64,000 nt of DNA from JAVWHP01 sp036639955. GTDB lineage: Bacteria > Bacillota_I > Bacilli_A > Erysipelotrichales > Erysipelotrichaceae. Shown here one piece after another: positions 9,267 to 17,919 of the stretch; positions within the stretch are counted from its first letter, which is position 1; every line of letters starts with the position of its first letter. The DNA lies in the NCBI GenBank assembly GCA_036639955.1, contig JAVWHP010000005.1, forward strand, positions 1 through 64,000, in the 5' to 3' direction. The notes below the pieces were generated by a model, which was given only the letters and a program-made list of their open reading frames with translations, was not told the origin of the DNA and ran no database searches. Position numbers and translations under genes: made by a program.

Positions 9267-10249
9267 ATGAAAAAAATAATTATTTTAGTTGCTTTTATAA
9301 TAATGTTAACGGGTTGTTCAAGTAATAAACAAGATACAGTAATACCNNNNNNNNNNNNNNNNNNNNNNNNNNNNNNNNNNNNNNNNNNNNNNNNNNNNNN
9401 NNNNNNNNNNNNNNNNNNNNNNNNNNNNNNNNNNNNNNNNNNNNNNCTTTTATAATAATGTTAACGGGTTGTTCAAGTAATAAACAAGATACAGTAATAC
9501 CCCAGTTTGTTGAGGTTAAGAACCTATTAGAAAAAGAAGATGGATGGGTATTAACTATGAACGCTAGTTATGAAAGAATAGATAAGGAAAATGAAGAAGT
9601 AATTGATAATATAAAGAAGTATGATGATGAAGATAAAGCAATTTCATTAAGTGGCGCTAATATTAAATATAAAAAATTAGATGGCTTTAAAGGCAAAATG
9701 TATGATGAAGATGGTTCACTAATTGGTGAAATAGAAGTAGATATGCCATCGTTAGTATATAATAATGAAATTTTAAAAGAAATTGAAGCTATAGAAGAGA
9801 TGTTAAAGGGTAATTTTAAAAATAATACTCCATTAAATTCAGACAGTTTTAATAATGTAAAATTGAGTTACTTTAAGGAGGCTGATATTATAAAGATGTT
9901 TAATGAAATTTTAAAAATGAAACCAGAAAAATTTGGAAATCAAAGGATGAAAGATCATGAATGTAATCAGATTACAATAAGTGATGGTAGAACTTTACAG
10001 AGCTCATATATTGCGAGTTATGGTAATGTAAAACTGATAAATATTGAAATAATAAGTAAGGATATCTATTTATCAGATAAGGTAAGAGAAGGGAAAGCAA
10101 CCAAGGAAGAGATTAATCTTCAAAAAGAAATAGATGCATTAGAAAAGCAAATGGTAGATTCTAAAGAATATAAGGCTGATGGAAAATTAAGTGATAAATT
10201 AATTGAGTCGGAACTTAATAAGCAGTTAGTTAATTTGCTAAAATTATAG
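9267..10249 (+). CDS. Lipoprotein of unknown function, copy 1 (interrupted by assembly gap)
   Basis: The gene starts at 9267 with a lipoprotein signal peptide, lipobox LTGC around residues 14-17, and is then broken by 100 N. The 55 bases before the gap (9292-9346) recur exactly after it (9447-9501). Removing the N run and one 55-base copy leaves 828 bases, exactly the length of the intact second copy (275 codons plus stop). So the gene is almost certainly whole. Compared with copy 2, the signal region and C-terminal third are nearly identical, while the middle (about residues 50-160) has many substitutions. No known domain was recognised. Confidence 0.7.
9347..9446. other. Assembly gap of 100 N
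   Basis: Exactly 100 N, the customary placeholder for a gap of unknown size. The contig ends on either side overlap by 55 identical bases, so the true gap is probably negative, unless further repeat units are missing here. Confidence 0.97.
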
Positions 10250-10256
10250 TTATATA

Positions 10257-10293
10257 AAAAGCTACTACGTTAATCGTGTTGCTCTATGCTTTA
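10257..10293 (+). terminator. Possible weak terminator after lipoprotein copy 1
   Basis: An imperfect hairpin centred on ACG-TTAAT-CGT with flanking AAAGC/GCTTT pairing. The second copy has a similar structure at the same place (about 11801-11836) with the same TACGTTAATCGTG core. Confidence 0.4.
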
Positions 10294-10469
10294 TGTATGA
10301 AAGTTATATTAATGATTTCTAAAGATTACTTAAAGATTATTTAAGGATTTTGTTTTATATTGATTATTTAACGTTTGTAGACTAGTTCTAATATTTTTGA
10401 TTTGATTTCAATATCACTTTTTGTGATTGCTATATTATGTATTTAGGTAAACCCTAAAAGGAGAAATAT

Positions 10470-10955
10470 ATGAAACGTAAAATTCTAATTGTCTTATCAT
10501 TGCTTTGTTGCTTTTCTATTGGTGTGTACGCAGCTTCTACAGGTATCTTTCTTGGCCAAAAACTCTTAGCGTGGAAATATACTTCAACGCCAGCGTTTGA
10601 TTTAGTTAGTGAATATGATACGGCGATGGGAGCCGATGCTGGAGTTTATTTTTCTGGATTAGGAAAACTTGAAAACTCATATAGTGACTTTAATGAGCGT
10701 AAACTTACTATTTGGCTTAAAGACCAAGATGGATTTGGCAATGAAGACGATACTATAAGAACATATGTTGGAACGTTTGAAGGACGTAAACTAACTTCCA
10801 TAAAAGTAGAAAAAAGTAATGACAATGGTCCTATTGATGCTCAAGGCGATAGTAAAGCTGAATTATACCTTACTAGTTATCTTGGCAGTGATGGAAAAGA
10901 TGATGAAATTCCTGGAGGAACCGAGCTATATTTCTATCAATTGGTGTTAAAGTAG
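10470..10955 (+). CDS. Secreted protein of unknown function, copy 2
   Basis: The predicted product is identical over all 161 residues to the gene at 8769-9254, with the same signal peptide and the same RBS context (AAAAGGAGAAATAT). The region upstream is diverged: the TTGACA box of copy 1 is missing, and an inverted repeat ATCAC-TTTTT-GTGAT (10413-10427) precedes a TATATT -10 (10431-10436). The two copies may therefore be expressed under different conditions. Function unknown. Confidence 0.75.
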   Translation: MKRKILIVLSLLCCFSIGVYAASTGIFLGQKLLAWKYTSTPAFDLVSEYDTAMGADAGVYFSGLGKLENSYSDFNERKLTIWLKDQDGFGNEDDTIRTYVGTFEGRKLTSIKVEKSNDNGPIDAQGDSKAELYLTSYLGSDGKDDEIPGGTELYFYQLVLK

Positions 10956-10967
10956 GATGTATACAAT

Positions 10968-11795
10968 ATGAAAAAAATAATTATTTTAGTTGCTTTTATA
11001 ATAATGTTAACGGGTTGTTCAAGTAATAAACAAGATACAGTAATACCTCAGTTTGTTGAGGTTAAAACACTATTAGAAAAAGAAGATGGATGGGTATTAA
11101 CTATGAACACTAGTTATGAAAGAATAGATAAAGAAAATGAAGAAGTTATTGATAATATAAAGAAGTATGATGATAAACAAGAGGTAGTTTCGCTAGATGG
11201 AGAGAATATCAAATACAAAAAAATGGATGACTTTAAAGGGGAAATGTATGATGAAAATGGACAACTTATTGGTGAAATTGAAGTAGATATGCCTTCATTA
11301 GTTTATAATGCAGAAATTTTAAAAGAAATTAAAGAAATTGAAGTAATATTAAATACTAATTTTAAAAATGGCACTACATTAAATTCAGAAAGTTTAAAAA
11401 ATGTAAAATTTAGTTACTTTAATGAATCTGACATCATAAAGATGTTTAATGAACTGTTAAATAAAGAACCGGATAAGTTTGGAAATCAATATACAAAATC
11501 TGCTGAATGTAATCAGGTAACAATAAGTGATGGTAGAACTTTACAGAGCTCATATATTGCGAGTTATGGTAATGTAAAACTGATAAATATTGAAATAATA
11601 AGCAAGGATATCTATTTATCAGATAAAGTAAGAGAAGGAAAAGCAACCAAGGAAGAGATTAATCTTCAAAAAGAAATAGATACATTAGAAAAGCAAATGG
11701 TAGATTCTAAAGAATATAAGGCAGATGGAAAATTAAGTGATAAATTAATTGAATCGGAACTTAATAAGCAGTTAGTTAATTTGCTAAAATTATAG
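10968..11795 (+). CDS. Lipoprotein of unknown function, copy 2
   Basis: The 275-residue protein has a lipoprotein signal peptide (MKKIIILVAFIIMLTGC), so it should be lipid-modified at Cys17 and anchored outside the membrane. The mature part is charged and Lys/Glu-rich, with a predicted helical C-terminal third (LQKEIDTLEKQMVDSKEYKADG). It lies 12 bases after the secreted-protein gene and upstream of two ABC exporter genes. No family was recognised. The intact length is the best guide to the gap-broken first copy. Confidence 0.75.
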   Translation: MKKIIILVAFIIMLTGCSSNKQDTVIPQFVEVKTLLEKEDGWVLTMNTSYERIDKENEEVIDNIKKYDDKQEVVSLDGENIKYKKMDDFKGEMYDENGQLIGEIEVDMPSLVYNAEILKEIKEIEVILNTNFKNGTTLNSESLKNVKFSYFNESDIIKMFNELLNKEPDKFGNQYTKSAECNQVTISDGRTLQSSYIASYGNVKLINIEIISKDIYLSDKVREGKATKEEINLQKEIDTLEKQMVDSKEYKADGKLSDKLIESELNKQLVNLLKL

Positions 11796-11800
11796 TTAAA

Positions 11801-11841
11801 TGAAGTGTGTATACGTTAATCGTGTGCACTTTATTTTATTT
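11801..11841 (+). terminator. Probable terminator after lipoprotein copy 2
   Basis: An imperfect hairpin with AAGTG/CACTT ends and a TACG-TTAAT-CGTG core is followed by a T-rich stretch (TTTATTTTATTT). Confidence 0.5.
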
Positions 11842-11873
11842 GAGTGAGATATGAGTGAGATATGAGTGAGACA
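11841..11873 (+). repeat. Three tandem copies of an 11-bp unit
   Basis: TGAGTGAGATA occurs twice in direct succession, then a third time as TGAGTGAGACA. It lies upstream of the ABC exporter operon. A period of 11 bases is about one helical turn, so it could be a set of same-face regulator sites or a slippage-prone repeat. Confidence 0.8.
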
Positions 11874-12005
11874 TATTAAGAATTTCTAAAGAATTACTTA
11901 AAGATAGATTAAGGTGTGCTTTTTATCTTGCTTATAAAATTATTAAAATTTATAATTAATGAGTATAAGGAATATATGAAAGGTGTGTGGGGCAAAAGCC
12001 GTATT

Positions 12006-13937
12006 ATGATAAAATTAAATGGAATAAGAAAGAAGTATGAGAATCAAGATTACATATTAGATAATTTTAATTTTTATTTTAAGGACAAAGGATTATACTT
12101 ACTGTTTGGTCCAAGTGGTTGTGGTAAAACAACTTTAATAAATATTATTGAAGGGATCATACCATATGAGGGAGAATACTATTTTAATGGTAAACTAATT
12201 GAATATGGAAAAGATACTGAGCTTTTAGAAAATAGTATTGCTTATATTACACAAGATACTTACTTCATAGATTATCTAACAATAAGTGATAACCTAGCTT
12301 TAATTAATAATGAATCAAATATTAAACAACTAGTTAAAGATTTTGGAGTAGAAGAATGCTTAGACAAATATCCATATATGCTAAGTGGTGGACAAAAACA
12401 AAGAATAGCCATAATACAAGCATTAGCTGCCAATAAGAAAGTACTACTATTAGATGAACCAACAGCAGCGTTAGATAAAGAAAATAAAGAAATAGTATTT
12501 GAAATGTTAAATGGACTAAAAGATAAGATATTAATAATATTGGTCTCACATGATAATGTTGCATGCAATTACTGTGATGAAATAATAGAATTCAAGAATT
12601 TAAAAAAATATTCAACAGTATTAGTAGATAATGAAACACCAGTAATGAACGAGATACATAAAAATAAACTACTTCCTGATTTATATAATTTTGTAAAAAA
12701 ACAAGATAAATATAAATATACTGAGAAGAAATCAAAGCGTATATTAGTGTTTATTTTTGTTCTAGTCTTTTTAAGTGTGTTCTTATGCGCAGAACCAGAA
12801 AAGAAAATATTTGCGGCTTTGGATTCCAAATATCACCTTAATTATTTATCAGTAGATATTCCATTAAATGAGGATATTAAAACTAGTCTATTAGCTAGTA
12901 ATGAATCCATAAGTGAATTAGTATATAATTATAGTAGTGGTGCTGAATATTTTATAGGTGAAAGATCAATAGAAAAACCAGTAGATGTAGAATGGGAAAC
13001 TAACAATCCATTTTTTAGAAGCTTAAATAGTGGAACACTTCCAAATATTGAAAATTACTATTATAGTTCAGAAATCGCTTATGGTTCATACGCTACTCAA
13101 GCAAATGAAATTATGCTTGGATCAGAATACGCTAGAGAACTAAATCCAAACACTGAACAACTAATTGGAACTGAACATAAAGTCATAACACCAAGAGGAG
13201 AAGAAACATTCATTATAAAAGGAATATTTAAACCGGTAACTAACGAACAAAGAATATATAATAAATCAGGAGCCTTTGAAAATTTTAGCCAAATATTATT
13301 TTTTACATCAGCATATACAGATTACTATCTAAAAGATGATAAGTATGCAACGCAAGAAATTAAAGAACCTCATCAAGGTAAATACACAGCATACTTTAAA
13401 GATTTTGACAGTATGATGAATTTCTATAATGAATATTTAGAAAGCAAAGGAAACATTAAAGATGTTAAAGCAAATGCACTACCATTATCTATTACTAAAA
13501 GTATAGATGAATATAAAACTATGTCTAAGCTATTAATACCAGGTATGATTGTAGCAGCTCTATTATCAATGTTATTTTATATACAGACAAAATTCATTCA
13601 AATAAAAAGAAACTTACATATATTTTCAGTATATAGATATTATGGATATAAATGGACAACGATAACTAATAGTTATTTTAAATACTATATGGTTGAGGTT
13701 CTTAAACTTCTAGGATTATCACTAATAACTAGTTCAATTGGAGTGATTATCTTAAATGGTATAAATAATATTATGATGTTTACAACTTATCCATTGTTCT
13801 ATATATCAGTTAAAGTAGCTATAATAGTTTTAATATTAATAGCTTTAGTTGCTTTACTATTTATTAAGATAATGATAATGAAAATAAAAAGAATTAACTG
13901 GTATGAACTCTTAAAAGAAAGAAGGGATATACTATGA
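12006..13937 (+). CDS. MacB-like ABC transporter, fused ATPase-permease (subunit 1)
   Basis: An N-terminal ABC ATPase (Walker A GPSGCGKTT at 35-43, signature LSGGQ at 126-130, Walker B VLLLDEP at 146-152) is followed by one membrane helix near residue 245-262, a long outside domain (to about 510) and three C-terminal helices. That is the MacB/FtsX-type (type VII) exporter layout. The start is placed at 12006 (MIKLNGIRKKY), which matches the family start. ATG at 11976 has a better RBS (AAGGA) and a GTG at 11916 also stays open, so the start is uncertain. It overlaps the second ABC gene by 4 bases; the two probably form a heterodimer. The substrate is unknown; peptide or lipoprotein handling is plausible given the preceding genes. 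Confidence 0.85.
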   Translation: MIKLNGIRKKYENQDYILDNFNFYFKDKGLYLLFGPSGCGKTTLINIIEGIIPYEGEYYFNGKLIEYGKDTELLENSIAYITQDTYFIDYLTISDNLALINNESNIKQLVKDFGVEECLDKYPYMLSGGQKQRIAIIQALAANKKVLLLDEPTAALDKENKEIVFEMLNGLKDKILIILVSHDNVACNYCDEIIEFKNLKKYSTVLVDNETPVMNEIHKNKLLPDLYNFVKKQDKYKYTEKKSKRILVFIFVLVFLSVFLCAEPEKKIFAALDSKYHLNYLSVDIPLNEDIKTSLLASNESISELVYNYSSGAEYFIGERSIEKPVDVEWETNNPFFRSLNSGTLPNIENYYYSSEIAYGSYATQANEIMLGSEYARELNPNTEQLIGTEHKVITPRGEETFIIKGIFKPVTNEQRIYNKSGAFENFSQILFFTSAYTDYYLKDDKYATQEIKEPHQGKYTAYFKDFDSMMNFYNEYLESKGNIKDVKANALPLSITKSIDEYKTMSKLLIPGMIVAALLSMLFYIQTKFIQIKRNLHIFSVYRYYGYKWTTITNSYFKYYMVEVLKLLGLSLITSSIGVIILNGINNIMMFTTYPLFYISVKVAIIVLILIALVALLFIKIMIMKIKRINWYELLKERRDIL

Positions 13938-15706
13938 TAAAACTTATAAATATTAAAAAGAAATATAATCAACAAGAAGTACTAAAAGGAATTAATTTAG
14001 AATTTAATAAAGATAAAATATATGTTATTAAAGGAGTAAGTGGTTGTGGTAAAACAACGTTACTTAACTTAATTGGATGTCTTGATAATGACTATAGTGG
14101 AGATTATGAATATGAAGGTAATAAAGTAAAAGAACTAAATAGTAAACAAACTAATTCTATTAAAAGTCAAATAGGTTATGTCTTTCAAAGTAGTTTATTA
14201 TTAGGTAACCTATCCGTAATGGATAATCTGTATTTTATTGGTGCTGATAAAATAGAGATAGAAAGTCTAGCAAAGAAACTAGAAATTGAACAACTCTTAA
14301 ATAAGATGCCAGATCAATTAAGTAATGGAGAAAGACAAAGAATTTCAATTGCTAGAGCTTTATTATTAGATACTAAAGTACTATTATGCGATGAACCTAC
14401 AGCTGCACTAGATGCTAAAAGATCTAATGAAATAGTTAAATTATTAGATATAGCTAAAGATGGAAGATGTGTAATTATTTCAACTCATGAAGACTGCTTT
14501 GATCAAATAGCAGACCAAGTAATAAATATAGATTATGGAGAAATAAATAATAATAAGATAATTGAACCAAGCATAAATAAAAAAGAAATCGCTAAATTTA
14601 AACCAAATAATATGCTAAAATTAGATATTAAATATGCTTTAAAAAAAGTAGGTAAACCTAATATATTATCTAGCATATGCTTTCTAGTTATATTCTTATT
14701 GATTTTCTTAGGTGCTGGAATAAGACTACATTTTTCTGATAGCTATATATTAAGAGAAGAGAATAAATATCCATCAGATATATTTAGAGTTAGTAATGAT
14801 AGTTTAAAAAAACTAAGCTACTATGATCAAATAGTATTCATAAATAATTATCAAAAAGTTATTGATAACACCTTTATATTTAATAGATTACCTACAGAAT
14901 GTGATACTTTTAGAATACCAGAAGCAATAGAATATGGCACATATCCAAGTAAAACTAATGAAGTAATAGTTAATCAACAATATATAGAAAGAAAATTCAA
15001 AGACACTAATTATGCAAACTATATAAATAAGGAGATTAGCTTAGAAGGTATTGATGAACCACTAATTATAAGTGCTATATTAAAAGAATATAGTGAAGAA
15101 TACTTAAATGCTATAGGAGGTTATGATAATACTGAATTAGGTCGAAATCCTTTTATAGCAATTGATGAAAAAGTACTAAGTAAGTATATAGAAGCTGATC
15201 CTATTAAAGACATTAATCGAAGCTATTATCCTAATATGAAAGAACACAAATATGAAATAAGTGAACTAACAAATGGTAATAGAGGATGGGAATTTAAATT
15301 AGAAGAAAAGATGCAAACTATTAATATGTTTCTAAACATCTTCTTTATTAATGTAATAATTATAATGCTTATAGTTTTTGTATTCCTATCTAATATGATA
15401 AATCTAGAACTATTTTATCGAAGAAAAGAAATAGGATACCTGCAAGTATTTAATGTAAGTAAAAACAGAATAAAAAGAATATTAGTATTTGAACATTTAG
15501 GTAAAATTGTAATACCACTAATATTAAGTATTATAATTAATATAGTTATATCACTTATAATTAAAAGTAATTTTAATCTATCAATAGCACTAACTCCATT
15601 AGAATACTTATTAATAATAAGTATAATAATAGTTTATATTCTAATATTAGTATTTATATCTATAATGAAAACACTGAAAAAATCAGTAGTAAGTTTATTA
15701 TCATAA
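13934..15706 (+). CDS. MacB-like ABC transporter, fused ATPase-permease (subunit 2)
   Basis: Same architecture as the preceding gene: Walker A GVSGCGKTT (34-42), Walker B LLCDEPTAALD, one membrane helix near residue 250, an extracytoplasmic domain and three C-terminal helices. The ABC signature reads LSNGE (129-133) instead of LSGGQ, so the two ATP sites of the presumed heterodimer differ, as in many asymmetric ABC exporters. It starts inside the stop region of subunit 1 (ATGA overlap), a sign of translational coupling. No regulator gene lies next to the pair. Confidence 0.85.
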   Translation: MIKLINIKKKYNQQEVLKGINLEFNKDKIYVIKGVSGCGKTTLLNLIGCLDNDYSGDYEYEGNKVKELNSKQTNSIKSQIGYVFQSSLLLGNLSVMDNLYFIGADKIEIESLAKKLEIEQLLNKMPDQLSNGERQRISIARALLLDTKVLLCDEPTAALDAKRSNEIVKLLDIAKDGRCVIISTHEDCFDQIADQVINIDYGEINNNKIIEPSINKKEIAKFKPNNMLKLDIKYALKKVGKPNILSSICFLVIFLLIFLGAGIRLHFSDSYILREENKYPSDIFRVSNDSLKKLSYYDQIVFINNYQKVIDNTFIFNRLPTECDTFRIPEAIEYGTYPSKTNEVIVNQQYIERKFKDTNYANYINKEISLEGIDEPLIISAILKEYSEEYLNAIGGYDNTELGRNPFIAIDEKVLSKYIEADPIKDINRSYYPNMKEHKYEISELTNGNRGWEFKLEEKMQTINMFLNIFFINVIIIMLIVFVFLSNMINLELFYRRKEIGYLQVFNVSKNRIKRILVFEHLGKIVIPLILSIIINIVISLIIKSNFNLSIALTPLEYLLIISIIIVYILILVFISIMKTLKKSVVSLLS

Positions 15707-15738
15707 TATATGGATTAATAATTATGTTTGTTAGTTAA

Positions 15739-15804
15739 CAATGAATACTTCGATGAAATGGGCGTTTTTAACAAATCGCCTAATTTCATTATGCGTATTC
15801 ATTG
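15739..15804. repeat. 66-bp interrupted inverted repeat
   Basis: Outer arms CAATGAATAC (15739-15748) and GTATTCATTG (15795-15804) pair perfectly. An inner ATGAAAT / ATTTCAT helix and a GGCG/CGCC helix stack inside, separated by internal loops. There is no T run after it on the plus strand. It separates the ABC genes from the HAD gene and may be a terminator, an mRNA-stabilising element or a small repeat element. Confidence 0.7.
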
Positions 15805-15859
15805 GTAATTTAGAAGGGATAATGATAAACTATATAAGGTTAAATTATGGAGGTAAGAT

Positions 15860-16639
15860 ATGAAATTATTTGCAACAGATTATGATGGAACATTAAGAAC
15901 TAAAGAAAAGATAGAAGAAGAAGATATAGAAGCAATTAAAGAATGGAGAAAACAAGGTTATATATTTGCAATAGTAACAGGTAGAAGCATGGAATCTATT
16001 ATTGAACAACAAAAATTAAATAACTTTGAATTTGATTATATTGTAGGAAATAATGGAGGAGTTATATATGATCGAAATTTAAAACTACTAAAAGAAGAAT
16101 GCTTTAAATTTGATGCAGCATTAGAAATAATTAAGTTTATTGAAACTATTGATTGTGCATCATATGTTATAAACGATGGATTCCATCGCTGTAAATGCAC
16201 AATCAATAGTAAACAAACAGACTATAAATACGCAAATGTTGTAAGTGCAATAAGTAAAGAAGAAATAATGAACAATAAAAAGATAGCACAACTAGTAATA
16301 TCATTAGAAGATAATGAATATGCATTAAAAGTAACAAAAGAAATAAATGAAAGATTTAAAGAATATGCAACAGCATATACTAATGTTAATTGTATAGATA
16401 TTGCGCCAGTAGGCGTAAGTAAATATGAAGGAGTAAATTATATAGCTAAATTAACTAAAATTTGTGAAGATGAAGTTTATACTATAGGAGATTCATATAA
16501 TGATTTAAGTATGATAAAAGCCTATAAAGGAGACTGTGTAGCAACAAGTCATGAAGCTATAATTAAAGAAAGTAATAAAGTATATAGTAGCGTAGGGAAA
16601 GCAATCTATGATAAACTAAAAAAAAGCATTAAAAACTAA
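15860..16639 (+). CDS. Cof-type HAD-IIB family phosphatase
   Basis: HAD motif I is DYDGT with nucleophile Asp7 and acid Asp9. Motif IV is GDSYNDLSM near residue 211, which binds magnesium. The cap in the middle and the length of 259 residues fit the Cof/HAD-IIB subfamily of sugar-phosphate or cofactor phosphatases. The exact substrate cannot be told. It has its own RBS (GGAGG, 15850-15854) and lies 41 bases before cdaA, possibly in the same transcript. Confidence 0.85.
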   Translation: MKLFATDYDGTLRTKEKIEEEDIEAIKEWRKQGYIFAIVTGRSMESIIEQQKLNNFEFDYIVGNNGGVIYDRNLKLLKEECFKFDAALEIIKFIETIDCASYVINDGFHRCKCTINSKQTDYKYANVVSAISKEEIMNNKKIAQLVISLEDNEYALKVTKEINERFKEYATAYTNVNCIDIAPVGVSKYEGVNYIAKLTKICEDEVYTIGDSYNDLSMIKAYKGDCVATSHEAIIKESNKVYSSVGKAIYDKLKKSIKN

Positions 16640-16680
16640 GAGTAAACTGTGATATAATATTAAACGGAAGGAGTGATTGT

Positions 16681-17919
16681 ATGTTTGATTACTTAACTTA
16701 TAATAATATACTTAATCTATTAAGAGTTCTATTAGATATAGGATGTATATGGATAGTTATATACTATTGTTTAAAGATTATCAAGAACAACACTAGAACA
16801 ATACAAATTTTTAAAGGAATAATATTTATTATTATTATTAGATCAATAGCTACTATATTTGGTCTTAAAACATTAGAATGGTTAGCAGGAATGTTTATAA
16901 ACTGGGGACCACTAGCATTAATAATAATCTTTCAACCAGAGATTAGATCTATATTAGAAAAGATGGGGAAATCCAATCTGTTTTCTAGAATCTCTACATT
17001 AACGGTAAATGAAAGAGAACATTTAGTTAATGAACTAGTTAAAACTTGTGGAGAATTATCAGCAAGTAAAACAGGTGCCTTGATTTCAATAGAACAAGGG
17101 ATTAGTTTAAGTGACTTTATAAAAACTGGAACAGCAATGAACTCAGCAGTATCAAGTGAGTTGTTAGGATCTATATTTGTACCAGGAACTCCATTACACG
17201 ATGGAGCTGTTATTATACAAGGAGATAAGATTGCATGTGCAAGTGCATATTTCCCACCAACAAGTCTAGACTTTCCATCAAGCTATGGAGCTAGACACCG
17301 TGCAGCTATTGGGATAAGTGAAATAAGCGACTGTGTTACTATTGTAGTATCAGAAGAAACAGGAAACATATCAATAGCAGAAGAAGGAAAACTAACAATA
17401 TTAGATAAAGAAGCATTAAAAGATTATCTATTAATGGTAGTTTGTCATGCACAAAATGAAGTAGTAGATATAAAAACAAATGTAATAAGTCAAACAAATG
17501 AACAAGAAACTATCCAAGAAGATAATAAAGAACCAGCAAGTGCTGAAAATAATGGAATAGCAGGATTCTTTAAAAAGAAAGCTAAAGGGATAAGTGACGG
17601 AAGAACAACAAGAAAGAAATTTAAAAAAGAAAAGAAAACTAAAGACAATAAAAAAGATAAAGAAAATGAAGAAGAAAATGTAGAAAATAAAAAAGAATTG
17701 AAGAACAATAATCTAGTAGAAAAAGCAAAAAACGAAAAGAATATTCTAGTAGATGAGAAGATATCAACAGAATTTGTAGATAACTTTGAAGTAAGTGAAA
17801 ATGATAGTAATGAAGACGTTATCGTTACATACCAAGCATCAAAGAAAAAGAAAATAGAAAAAACCCCAACAAAAACAAAACTAAGTAAAAAGGAAGGGGG
17901 AAATAAAGATGAAAAATAA
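16681..17919 (+). CDS. cdaA: Diadenylate cyclase CdaA with Lys/Glu-rich C-terminal extension
   Basis: CdaA makes c-di-AMP from two ATP at the membrane. There are three membrane helices in the first 90 residues, then a DisA_N domain with the catalytic motifs DGA (174-176) and RHR (205-207). CdaA is normally about 270-280 residues; this one has 412. The extra residues (about 275-412) are low-complexity and very rich in Lys and Glu, predicted cytoplasmic and disordered. The gene overlaps cdaR by 11 bases and is followed by glmM, the conserved c-di-AMP operon order in which CdaR and GlmM modulate CdaA. Confidence 0.95.
   Translation: MFDYLTYNNILNLLRVLLDIGCIWIVIYYCLKIIKNNTRTIQIFKGIIFIIIIRSIATIFGLKTLEWLAGMFINWGPLALIIIFQPEIRSILEKMGKSNLFSRISTLTVNEREHLVNELVKTCGELSASKTGALISIEQGISLSDFIKTGTAMNSAVSSELLGSIFVPGTPLHDGAVIIQGDKIACASAYFPPTSLDFPSSYGARHRAAIGISEISDCVTIVVSEETGNISIAEEGKLTILDKEALKDYLLMVVCHAQNEVVDIKTNVISQTNEQETIQEDNKEPASAENNGIAGFFKKKAKGISDGRTTRKKFKKEKKTKDNKKDKENEEENVENKKELKNNNLVEKAKNEKNILVDEKISTEFVDNFEVSENDSNEDVIVTYQASKKKKIEKTPTKTKLSKKEGGNKDEK

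Noticed and set aside
9267..9455. Short frame running through the N gap
   Set aside because: It exists only because N were translated; the real gene continues after the gap in the repeated overlap.
8741..11915. IS-mediated duplication of the secreted-protein/lipoprotein pair
   Set aside because: No transposase or inverted repeats were found at the borders; simple tandem duplication explains it.
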